Positions 1-6,423 of a stretch of 10,997 bases of DNA are shown here, in pieces. The stretch is from Christensenella sp. UBA5399. GTDB taxonomy: Bacteria; Bacillota; Clostridia; Christensenellales; Christensenellaceae. The stretch lies in assembly GCA_002407725.1 (NCBI GenBank), contig DHOD01000058.1:1-10997 (forward strand). Direction: 5' to 3'. The number at the start of each line of letters is the position of its first letter. The stretch's first letter is position 1. The notes under the pieces are model-generated. The model saw only the letters and a program-made list of their open reading frames with translations. It was not told the DNA's origin and did no database searches. A program made the position numbers and the translations under genes.

Positions 1-332
1 AGCCCAGCATCAATAGTCAGCGTCCCGCCGGATATAGATGCGCCCGCCGTGTTTTCACCCGGAAGGGCGCTCATTGCCTGGGTAGGTGTGGGCGCGCCCG
101 TGACCGTGTAGCTTTTGGTGGCCGCTGCGTACCCTTCCACCAGGTTGATAGTATCGGTGGTTGCCGTCGCCCCGCCGCTTATCGCCGGGGCCTGCGCCGC
201 CGCCACATTCACCGTGACCGCCATGTTGGCTGTCCCCACGCTGTTGGTTGCGGCAAAATTAGCGGAATATGTGCCCGGCGCAAGCCCAGTATCAATAGTC
301 AGTGTCCCGCCAGATATAGACGCGCCCGCCGT
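1..332. repeat. Tandem intragenic repeat in surface protein, two copies
   Basis: Bases 1-50 and 283-332 match at 46 of 50 positions; the four differences are all transitions. They encode the NTAGASISGGTLTID stretch of two successive Ig-like repeats. The spacing is 282 bases for this stretch but 267 for the repeat starts, so the copies differ by a 15-base (5-residue) indel. The second copy is cut by the window edge. Confidence 0.75.
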
Positions 333-593
333 ATTGCTATTAGTATCCATCGTCGTGGTGGGCGTGGGGTAGCCGGTTATCGTGTAATCTTTTCTGTACG
401 TGGTATACCCTTCCGTCAGGTTGATTGTGTCCATCGTTCCATCATCGAACACCGGAGCCCGTGCCACCGTCATGCTGAACATTTTGGGTATGCTGCGCAG
501 GCTGCCGCTTGCAGCCTGTATGGAAAAGCTGTATGTGCCCGTCATGGTGGGTGTGCCGGCCAGTGTTCCATTCACACTCAATGAAAGTCCCGC
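1..593 (-). pseudogene. Downstream, frame-shifted part of the surface protein (Ig-like repeats), runs off left edge
   Basis: Read on the minus strand from 593 this frame stays open to base 1 and continues the surface protein encoded at 578-2284 after a one-base shift. It starts AGLSLSVNGTLAGTPT, the second half of a putative-Ig (He_PIG-type) domain whose first half, ending TVTGGSL, lies in the other frame; restoring one base near 594-595 would give the family-typical GGSLPAGLSL. After it come two related beta-rich repeats of about 89-94 residues, beginning APVFDD (codon at 458) and APAISG (codon at 191), each with INL-EGY, an ITG/VTG turn, PTPT, and NTAGASISGGTLTID. No stop codon occurs in the window part, which argues for a recent shift or a sequencing indel, not long decay. 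It has no start codon or ribosome site of its own. The C-terminal anchor, if any, is outside the window. Confidence 0.7.
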
Positions 594-2284
594 CGCAGGC
601 TGCCACCTGTGACTGTAAAAGTATACGGCGCCGTGCCACCACTTGCGGTAAACGTCTGCCAATATGCCACATTGTACACTGCGTCTGCAATGACGTCGGG
701 CGAAACCACGGGGACCGGCTGTACGATGGCAGGCGGGACGGGCAAATCACCGAGTTCCGGTGTTGTCGTCGACGTTTTTGACATGGTACCGGAGAGAGCG
801 ATATCATTGGATGTGCCGTCCGTGCTGCCCGTTATGTTGATGGTCACATAAGAGCCGTCTGTCGTCACCGTAATGTCAACATAGCCGCCTTCCCCAATGC
901 CGTGCGCATCCATCTTGGCGGGCGAAGATAGATCGGCACGGAATGCGGCTTTTCCTTGCCCATCCACTGCGGCGAGGTTGCCTCCGCCGTAGACGGAAAT
1001 CGCATGTTCCGCACCATTGGCCCACCCCTTTTCGCTGGCAAACAGGGAGACCGCGTTGATAGAGGGTGTTCCGTTTATGTCACCGATTCCCAAATACACA
1101 TTACCCGTTACACTTGTGCCAGCCAGTGATCCGGCAAGCGAACCATCGTACCGCCCTGCCAACGAAGGTTGTATAGCCGGTGGGGTGGGCAGTTCGCCAA
1201 TGCCCGGTGTTGTATCCGTTGTTTTTTGCCCGGTGCCAGTAAGACGAACATCCGCCCCACCTTCGCCAAGGTTGCCATTTATGTTGAGGTTCAAATTATT
1301 CCTGTTTATGCCCCCGCTAACATTTATATTGCCGTTTGGCAACAGATTTGTTCCGTTCAGCCCTGCTACCGAACCTCTATTGGACTTAAAGCTAAAACCT
1401 CCATCCGCATTCAATGTGGCAACGTCGCCGCCGCCATAGATGGAAAGCGCCTGTGTCGGGCCTACCGCGAGCGCATGAACTGCGTTTGCAGAGAGCGTCT
1501 GTACCGTGTTGTCGCCCCATCCGTTTTCGCTGACATACAGGGATATGGCATTGACGGAGAGCGTTCCATTTGTGTCCTTGATCCCCAAATACGCCATGCC
1601 CGTTACGCTTGTGCCGTCGACCGTTCCACTGAGAGAGACCGCATACCCGCCCGCAAGCGAATCCTGCACCGGCACTGTGACCGTTGCGCTGACCGATCCA
1701 TTTTCGCCGTCCACACTGATCCCTTCTGCGACAGTAAACGTTTTTGTTGACGCGGCTGCCAGCGCCGCCCCGCCCGGCACGACCGCACCCAATGCGACCA
1801 CAAGGCTGAGCAGGACAACAAACAACTTTTTGGGCAGTGCCTTTTTCTTATACGCCAAAACGCCGGCCGCTACGGCTGCTGCAGCCGCCATTAAAATAAT
1901 CCATGGGGCAAGCGGTGTATCGTCGGCTGTTTTTGGCGATTTGGCGGATGTGGCCGCCGCGGTTGCAGTGGCGGTCACCGTATATTCTTTTGTTTCACCT
2001 GCTGCAAGCGTCCCCACGTCGATATGACCAGCGCCCGATTGCAGGCTCAACCTGCCCGGCAGCGTCAAATCGATTTTCACGCCTGATACGCTGTGGCTGT
2101 TTGTATTGGTCACACGTATATTGATCGTTGCGGTCTCCCCCGTGGTATAGCTCTTTTTATCGGTTGTGAGTGTAACAGAAACACCTTCCTGTTCCCCGGT
2201 GGCCGCAAATGCTGTCGTGGCCCCCAGCACCAGCGTCACCATCACTACAAGTAAAATCACGAATGTCTTTCCCGCTCTCTTCAT
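578..2284 (-). CDS. Secreted/surface repeat protein with internal sorting-like signal; truncated by frameshift
   Basis: 568 residues in this frame. Residues 1-27 form a signal peptide (MKRAGK, hydrophobic core, TAFA). Residues 31-107 look like a CARDB/DUF11-type beta domain (KSYTTGETATINIRVTN, then LAAGETKEYTVT). Residues 116-148 resemble a cell-wall sorting signal: SPKTADDTP, a 20-residue hydrophobic stretch, then KKK. Immediately after, 149-178 looks like a second signal peptide (ALPKK, hydrophobic core, ALAAA). Two related beta-rich modules follow, about 212-355 and 377-503, sharing GTSVTG, YLGI-D-NGT, NA-SL, and S-YGGG, each followed by a T/S-rich and proline-rich linker. An Ig-like domain begins near 528 (ASGGTAPYTFTVTGG) and is broken at 564 by a frameshift leading to a stop. 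The start ATG has GAGG 5 bases and AAGGAG 12 bases upstream. Likely an envelope or adhesion protein; ligand unknown. The gene follows the membrane LuxR regulator. Confidence 0.8.
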   Translation of the reverse strand: MKRAGKTFVILLVVMVTLVLGATTAFAATGEQEGVSVTLTTDKKSYTTGETATINIRVTNTNSHSVSGVKIDLTLPGRLSLQSGAGHIDVGTLAAGETKEYTVTATATAAATSAKSPKTADDTPLAPWIILMAAAAAVAAGVLAYKKKALPKKLFVVLLSLVVALGAVVPGGAALAAASTKTFTVAEGISVDGENGSVSATVTVPVQDSLAGGYAVSLSGTVDGTSVTGMAYLGIKDTNGTLSVNAISLYVSENGWGDNTVQTLSANAVHALAVGPTQALSIYGGGDVATLNADGGFSFKSNRGSVAGLNGTNLLPNGNINVSGGINRNNLNLNINGNLGEGGADVRLTGTGQKTTDTTPGIGELPTPPAIQPSLAGRYDGSLAGSLAGTSVTGNVYLGIGDINGTPSINAVSLFASEKGWANGAEHAISVYGGGNLAAVDGQGKAAFRADLSSPAKMDAHGIGEGGYVDITVTTDGSYVTINITGSTDGTSNDIALSGTMSKTSTTTPELGDLPVPPAIVQPVPVVSPDVIADAVYNVAYWQTFTASGGTAPYTFTVTGGSLRRDFH

Positions 2285-2310
2285 ATCAACCTCATTCTCC
2301 TTTTTATCAT
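2281..2310 (-). other. Possible 9-codon leader ORF overlapping the surface-protein start
   Basis: An ATG at 2310 opens MIKRRMRLI and stops at TGA 2283-2281, which overlaps the main ATG (2284-2282) as ATGA. A full TAAGGAGG stands 12 bases upstream (2330-2323), a little far. The arrangement would allow translational coupling, but the ORF is so short that it could be chance, and the candidate promoter at 2327-2355 would start transcription after that Shine-Dalgarno. Confidence 0.2.
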
Positions 2311-2326
2311 ATATCTATCTAGCCTC

Positions 2327-2355
2327 CTTATACCACAAAAAGACGCCCCTGTCGT
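2327..2355 (-). promoter_or_regulatory. Candidate promoter of the surface-protein gene
   Basis: On the minus strand ACGACA (2355-2350) is followed after 17 bases by TATAAG (2332-2327), preceded by TGG, giving an extended -10. Transcription would begin near 2320 and leave a leader of about 36 bases holding AAGGAG. It overlaps the regulator gene's terminator, so read-through from that gene is the alternative source of transcript. Confidence 0.3.
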
Positions 2356-2382
2356 GTCGGTATTTCTACCCACAAGGGGGCG
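2336..2382 (-). terminator. Rho-independent terminator of the membrane LuxR regulator gene
   Basis: On the minus strand CGCCCC (2382-2377) pairs with GGGGCG (2349-2344), continued by TGT/ACA after a 2-base bulge, and an inner GGTA-GAAA-TACC hairpin can form. TCTTTTTG follows directly (2343-2336). It lies 36 bases after the regulator stop codon. Confidence 0.7.
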
Positions 2383-2417
2383 CAAACATCGCTGTTAAGG
2401 CATTGTCTATAATTTTT

Positions 2418-3935
2418 TTACTCTTGGTCGTTGGGCTGCTCCAACCCGAAGAGTTTATATAACCCGGCGATATTACCGGTATCTGTCTTTTTGAAAATCC
2501 GTTCGCAGTAGGTATTCACAGTGCTTATGCTGATGCCTGTGATATGGGCGGCTTCCTTGCGGGTCTTGCCGTCCAGCAGCAACCACAGCACATCCGTTTC
2601 TCGTGCAGACAGCTTGAAATCGGCAGGGGTGGCATGGGGCGGCATACCATTACGCTTTTCCAGCAGCGCGTTGTACCGCTCTTCCGCCTCGATGACCAGC
2701 CGTTGCCCTTCCAGCATCTTTGTCTCTGTTTCCGCATAATCTATGGCAATAACAAGCCCATAACAAAACACAAAGAACAGCATGGCAATGGGCGTAGTGA
2801 ACTGCTGCCCGGCAATGCTGCCAATAAAGCGGATGTTGTTTTGGTACAATACATCGTTCAGGCCAAACAGACAGACCAAGGCCGTGCCGATAAACGCCAG
2901 CAGGTTTTGCAGCTTTTTCTCCCTGAGCTGCATGGCCAGCCGGACAAGCGTATATGCCGCCATCAGCATAGACACAATATCGAATACGACGATTAGATTT
3001 GAGTAGATTGCGGGCGGCAGGATAAGTGTAAGCAGTATGAATGCACCCGCCAGAATATAATATACCCGCGTGATGTGTTTCTGATACAGGCGCGGGAACA
3101 GCAGATCCAGAAACAACACCAGCATGGCAAACGTTAAAAAGTGCACGATGTATTCCGCCCCGATGGCTACATACCAGTTATATTCGGGAAAGAACAGCGG
3201 GATGATATTGTTGGACATGAGCGCCAACAGCAGGCAGCACAGTGCAAATACCAGCACGGGCTTGCGGCTGCGGTTCAGGATAAACAACCCAAGATAATAC
3301 AGAAACGCCATCACAAGGCCGCCTGTTATAAGGAACGTCATGATCAGATTGTAATTTTCATAGGAATTGATGTTTTGCGCGGTTCCGATGCGCAAGTCGG
3401 GCGAATACGCACCCTCCCGATGTACCCAGTTCGCCGCCTGTGCCACAATGACCGTAGTATCTGTTTCCGGGATGAAAAAGTACGTGCGCTCCGCTGTGCG
3501 CGGCACGGCCGTTGCTTTGGAATCTGTGGGATTGCCCACCGTATCAATCAGTTCGCCGTTGATATAAATACGCATGGAATAATCCGTGCTTTTCATATGC
3601 AAGCCATATGTTTCTCCGGCGGGCAGATCGAGCTCCAGTCTGTGCGTCGCATAGTTGATCTTGCGGTAATCGTCAAACCTAAGCTGTTGCGGGGCTTCGG
3701 TCACCGCGCCGCTTTCAAAGTCCTCTGGTGTGTACAGTTTTTCCGGGTAGCTGTCCCAGTAATTACGATAACGATATATGGTATCATCCAGGTCCATATC
3801 CAGAAGGTCGGCACCGCCGTGTCCGTCTCCCAGCCATACCTCGGTTGGACGCGGCACAGCAAGAAACACCAGCCACACGGCAAGCACGAATATAAGGAAT
3901 ATGATGATTGTGACAAGGTTTGTTTTTGTCCGCAT
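2418..3935 (-). CDS. Membrane-bound LuxR-type transcriptional regulator (sensor domain + 7TM + HTH)
   Basis: 505 residues. A signal anchor (7-27) leads to an extracellular domain of about 165 residues (30-195) with a beta-rich pattern (HRLELDLPAGETYGLHM, SMRIYINGELIDTVGNP) reminiscent of the jelly-roll sensor domains in 7TMR-DISM proteins. About seven hydrophobic helices follow (195-222, 226-248, 255-280, 288-308, 312-335, 344-362, 379-398), then a short charged helix (400-430). A LuxR/GerE helix-turn-helix ends the protein (441-498: LSARETDVLWLLLDGKTRKE, GISISTVNTYCERIFKKT). There is no histidine kinase, receiver or cyclase domain, so the HTH appears to be driven directly by the membrane sensor. 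Upstream spacing to lrgB is 136 bases with no convincing promoter seen; GGGG 8 bases before ATG is a modest ribosome site. A terminator separates it from the surface-protein gene, its most likely nearby target. Signal unknown. Confidence 0.85.
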   Translation of the reverse strand: MRTKTNLVTIIIFLIFVLAVWLVFLAVPRPTEVWLGDGHGGADLLDMDLDDTIYRYRNYWDSYPEKLYTPEDFESGAVTEAPQQLRFDDYRKINYATHRLELDLPAGETYGLHMKSTDYSMRIYINGELIDTVGNPTDSKATAVPRTAERTYFFIPETDTTVIVAQAANWVHREGAYSPDLRIGTAQNINSYENYNLIMTFLITGGLVMAFLYYLGLFILNRSRKPVLVFALCCLLLALMSNNIIPLFFPEYNWYVAIGAEYIVHFLTFAMLVLFLDLLFPRLYQKHITRVYYILAGAFILLTLILPPAIYSNLIVVFDIVSMLMAAYTLVRLAMQLREKKLQNLLAFIGTALVCLFGLNDVLYQNNIRFIGSIAGQQFTTPIAMLFFVFCYGLVIAIDYAETETKMLEGQRLVIEAEERYNALLEKRNGMPPHATPADFKLSARETDVLWLLLDGKTRKEAAHITGISISTVNTYCERIFKKTDTGNIAGLYKLFGLEQPNDQE

Positions 3936-4049
3936 AAGCTTTACCCCAACCCTGACCCTTTTCTATGTCGATCACATCGCTCGAATGCTTTTATACGTTG
4001 GTTTTCCTCATTCTATTGATCCTGATATGTGGAATCCCAGAAGGCTTTT

Positions 4050-4073
4050 GCTGAACAGGCCCGGCCTTCAGCT
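4050..4073 (-). other. Stem-loop at the lrgB stop codon, no T-tract
   Basis: On the minus strand GCTGA and TCAGC enclose AGGC-CGG-GCCT with a GT bulge. The stem begins inside the lrgB stop codon. No T-run follows (AAAAGCC), so it is not a classical terminator; it could stabilise the 3' end or act with Rho. It is the only end-of-operon structure visible before the next gene. Confidence 0.35.
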
Positions 4074-4746
4074 ACAGCAGCAACAGTATAACCACGGTCG
4101 TGATCCCCGTGATAGAGATTGCCAGCCCGGACATCGCGCCCTCCGTCTCGCCGATTTCCAATGCTTTTGACGTGCCCAGCACATGCGAGGAAGCGCCGAT
4201 CGCCAGTCCCAGCCCCACAGGGTTTGTCACACGGAACCACTTGGCCATGTACGGCGCGAATATTGCGCCAAAAATGCCTGTAATAATGATGCAGAGCACA
4301 GTCACGGACGGGATCCCGCCAATCGATTCCGAAACTGCCAGCCCAAACGGCGTCGTGATCGATTTTGGCAATAGCGACTTTGTCAACATATCGTCCAGCC
4401 CAAACAGCCTGCACAGCCCCCACACGCACACAATGCAGACCACTGCGCCCACAACGCACCCTACAACAACGGGCAGCCAGTATTTTTTCAGCAATGCGCG
4501 CTTATGGTAAATGGGGATTGCCAGGCATACCGTCGCCGGAATCAGGAAAATGGCCAACACGTCGGCGCCCGACGCATAAGCGGCGTAATCAATGGGGAAA
4601 ATCAACAGTATCCCAATAATCATCGCTGCCGCAAGGATCAGCGGGTTCAATACGGATATCTTGAGCTTATGGTTGAGCCAGCTCCCCAGCACATAAGCGC
4701 CCACCGTAAGGGCAAGGCCAAAGAACGGTGAATACAACAGCTCCAT
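4072..4746 (-). CDS. lrgB: LrgB/CidB family membrane protein
   Basis: 224 residues, usual for LrgB, with hydrophobic segments spread along its length. The family signatures are present: LNPLILAA (33-40), LLPKSITTPFGLAVSESIGG (125-144), the GIFGAIFAP turn (157-165) and GLAIGASSHVLGTSKALEIG (180-199) with EGAMSGLAISITGI after it. LrgB works with LrgA in the inner membrane; the pair was first described as modulating murein hydrolase export and autolysis, and in some Bacillota (B. subtilis PftAB, S. mutans LrgAB) it moves pyruvate. The ATG at 4746 is preferred because GGAGGG lies 7 bases upstream; the adjacent ATG at 4749 is only 4 bases from it and would overlap the lrgA stop as ATGA. Either way the two genes are translationally coupled. 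Confidence 0.92.
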   Translation of the reverse strand: MELLYSPFFGLALTVGAYVLGSWLNHKLKISVLNPLILAAAMIIGILLIFPIDYAAYASGADVLAIFLIPATVCLAIPIYHKRALLKKYWLPVVVGCVVGAVVCIVCVWGLCRLFGLDDMLTKSLLPKSITTPFGLAVSESIGGIPSVTVLCIIITGIFGAIFAPYMAKWFRVTNPVGLGLAIGASSHVLGTSKALEIGETEGAMSGLAISITGITTVVILLLL

Positions 4747-5114
4747 CATCCATCCCTCCGCTTTGCGCCCTGTTGCAGCCACATGACCGCCTTCACGGTG
4801 TACGCCGTCGCGGCAAATGTGATGACCGTCGTGATCACGCAAATCGCAATGACGATCACAATTTTATCGCCCACCACATCCAGCACCGTAATAAACGAGA
4901 CCGTGGCAGGCAGCAAAAAAAGCTGCATCCTGTCCAGAAAAAAACCACCCGTCTGCTCCAGCGGGCTGCTGCCCAGTTGGCCGCTGAAAAGCAGCGCCAG
5001 CAACAGCAGCATTCCTATAATGCTCCCCGGCAAAGGAAAAGGCAGCGCAAACGATACCGCTTCCCCCGCAAAACACAGCACAAATAAAATCGTCAGTTCT
5101 TTTAATATCTTCAT
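4746..5114 (-). CDS. lrgA: LrgA/CidA family holin-like membrane protein
   Basis: 122 residues, about four membrane helices, and a basic C-terminus (GAKRRDG). The LrgA/CidA signature is clear at 26-38 (FPLPGSIIGMLLL), as is the second conserved block near 58-76 (FFLDRMQLFLLPATVSFI). It partners LrgB in the membrane: holin-like control of autolysis in the original staphylococcal model, pyruvate transport in B. subtilis and S. mutans homologues. The start at 5114 fits the family N-terminus (MKILKELTIL) and has AGGGGAA just upstream; the reading frame is open further upstream but that extension would run into the kinase gene. Only 7 bases separate it from the kinase stop codon and it overlaps lrgB, so kinase, lrgA and lrgB form one transcript. 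No LytTR regulator, the usual controller of lrgAB, is in the window. Confidence 0.92.
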   Translation of the reverse strand: MKILKELTILFVLCFAGEAVSFALPFPLPGSIIGMLLLLALLFSGQLGSSPLEQTGGFFLDRMQLFLLPATVSFITVLDVVGDKIVIVIAICVITTVITFAATAYTVKAVMWLQQGAKRRDG

Positions 5115-5121
5115 TGTTCCC

Positions 5122-6306
5122 CTATAAATCAAGCGCCGCAACCTTGCGCGCAATCCCCAGTTCCTCGTTTGCCGGAATGACAAACACTTTCAGCGGCGAA
5201 TTGTCCGTTGTCAGCACACTGACCTTACCGCGCACGGCGTCACCCGTTCCGCGCTCCAACCCAAGAAACGCGAAATGCGACAACACCCGCTCCCGCACAG
5301 TCTTGCTGTTCTCGCCGATGCCCCCCGTAAACGCAATGGCGTCAAGGCCGCCCATAATTGCGGCGTACCCGCCTATATAACGTACAATCTCCCTGCAGTA
5401 GATGTCGATCGCAAGCTGCGCCCGTTCGTTTGTCTCCGCCGCTTTCTCCACGTCGCGCAGGTCGCTGCTCACGCCGGAGATGCCAAGGATGCCGCCTTTT
5501 TTCTGCAATCCCTGCTCCACCTCTTCCATCGTCATACCTTCCGCCTTCATCAGGTAGAAAATGAAGTATGGGTCGATATCCCCCGCACGGCTCATCTGTG
5601 GCAGGCCCACCTGCAGCGAGAAGCCAAAGCTGGTGTCCACGCTTTTGCCGTCCTCAATCGCCGTGATAGACCCGCTGCCGCCCAGGTGACAGGAAACCGC
5701 CCTGTATTTCTTGCCCAGCCTCTCTGTCAGGCAATCCGCCACATAGGAATGCGACGCGCCGTGGTACCCGTAACGCCGCAGGCCATATTTTTCATACCAT
5801 TCATACGGCGTAGAGTAGATATACGCCTCCTTCGGCATTGTCTGGTGAAACGCCGTCTCGAACACACCCACCATAGGCGTCTTTGGCATAATCTTCTGGA
5901 AGGTGCGGATCGCCTGCAAATAAAACGTATTGTGCGCGGGCGCCACCACCATATAGTCCTCCATCCCCTGCAGCACGGCGTCGTCGATCACGTGTACGCC
6001 GTAATGGCCTTTGGAGAGCACCGTTTTGTACCCCACCGCGTCAATACCGGCAATATCCGCAATGGCGCCCGTTTCCGGGCCTGTTAAAAGCGCCAGGAAC
6101 GCATTAATCCCCGCCTCGTAATCGGCAATCACCTTGCGCTCTTCCGAAACAGTCCGGCCGTTTTTCATGTTTTCATAGCGAAACAGGCCGCCGCCCGGGT
6201 CGCCGATCCGCTCGATACGGCATTCCGCCATAACGGTTTCCGCAGGCATATTGTACAGCTTGAATTTGAGGGAAGTGCTCCCCGCGTTGCATACCAGAAC
6301 GTTCAT
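5122..6306 (-). CDS. ackA: Acetate/propionate kinase family protein, divergent active site
   Basis: 394 residues, full length for acetate kinase, a cytoplasmic enzyme making acetate and ATP from acetyl phosphate and ADP. Conserved pieces, with Methanosarcina numbering known from the family: VCNAGSTSLKFKL (Asn7, Ser10, Ser12), APAHN (His123), RRYGYHGASHSYV (His180), DTSFGF with SRAGDIDP (Arg241), GGIGENS, and the ending NEELGIA (Glu384). Two catalytic regions deviate: the usual GHRVVHGGE (Arg91) is GYKTVLSKG, putting Lys94 in place of Arg, and the usual FDTAFH (Asp148) is FETAFH with Glu150. The fold and ATP site therefore look intact while acyl or phosphate handling may differ, so the gene symbol is tentative. 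The start at 6306 matches the family N-terminus and follows GAGGAG by about 8 bases. It is the first gene of an operon with lrgAB; no phosphotransacetylase is adjacent. Confidence 0.85.
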   Translation of the reverse strand: MNVLVCNAGSTSLKFKLYNMPAETVMAECRIERIGDPGGGLFRYENMKNGRTVSEERKVIADYEAGINAFLALLTGPETGAIADIAGIDAVGYKTVLSKGHYGVHVIDDAVLQGMEDYMVVAPAHNTFYLQAIRTFQKIMPKTPMVGVFETAFHQTMPKEAYIYSTPYEWYEKYGLRRYGYHGASHSYVADCLTERLGKKYRAVSCHLGGSGSITAIEDGKSVDTSFGFSLQVGLPQMSRAGDIDPYFIFYLMKAEGMTMEEVEQGLQKKGGILGISGVSSDLRDVEKAAETNERAQLAIDIYCREIVRYIGGYAAIMGGLDAIAFTGGIGENSKTVRERVLSHFAFLGLERGTGDAVRGKVSVLTTDNSPLKVFVIPANEELGIARKVAALDL

Positions 6307-6340
6307 AACAGGCTCCTCGCTTTGCTTTACTTTTCTGAAT

Positions 6341-6349
6341 ATTATAACA
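6341..6349 (-). promoter_or_regulatory. Extended -10 promoter of the ackA-lrgA-lrgB operon
   Basis: The minus strand reads TGTTATAAT (6349-6341), a perfect TGnTATAAT extended -10. The expected -35 position falls in the preceding terminator and has no consensus, as is common for extended -10 promoters. Predicted start near 6334, giving a leader of about 28 bases with GAGGAG. Confidence 0.6.
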
Positions 6350-6357
6350 CAATGCAT

Positions 6358-6391
6358 AAAAAAAGGGGCGCTGATGCCTTGTCAGCGTCCT
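6358..6391 (-). terminator. Rho-independent terminator of the aldolase-kinase operon
   Basis: On the minus strand CGCTGA (6387-6382) pairs with TCAGCG (6374-6369), extended by GAGG with CCCC-side bases around one unpaired A, and followed by seven T (6364-6358). It sits 32 bases after the stop codon of the 357-residue gene and directly before the ackA promoter. Confidence 0.8.
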
Positions 6392-6423
6392 CGATTTTCT
6401 ACATTATATCGCTGTATGAATCC

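Noticed and set aside
1..332. CRISPR-like repeats
   Set aside because: The repeats are about 270-280 bases apart, coding and degenerate; no short direct repeats with unique spacers occur in the window.
580..610. Programmed ribosomal frameshift in the surface protein
   Set aside because: No slippery heptamer, internal Shine-Dalgarno or pseudoknot is visible at the shift; the missing base looks like an indel.
442..807. 121-codon minus-strand ORF across the frameshift
   Set aside because: It is a third frame with Cys/His/Arg-rich product, not joining the two domain halves; the frames at 593 and 610 carry the Ig-like sequence.
3141..4019. Open 292-codon frame on the plus strand
   Set aside because: It is the shadow of the membrane LuxR gene; its translation is rich in His, Arg and Cys with no domain, while the minus frame has clear family motifs.
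5275..6087. Open 270-codon frame on the plus strand
   Set aside because: It lies antiparallel to the acetate-kinase homologue, which has strong family motifs; the plus product has no recognisable features.
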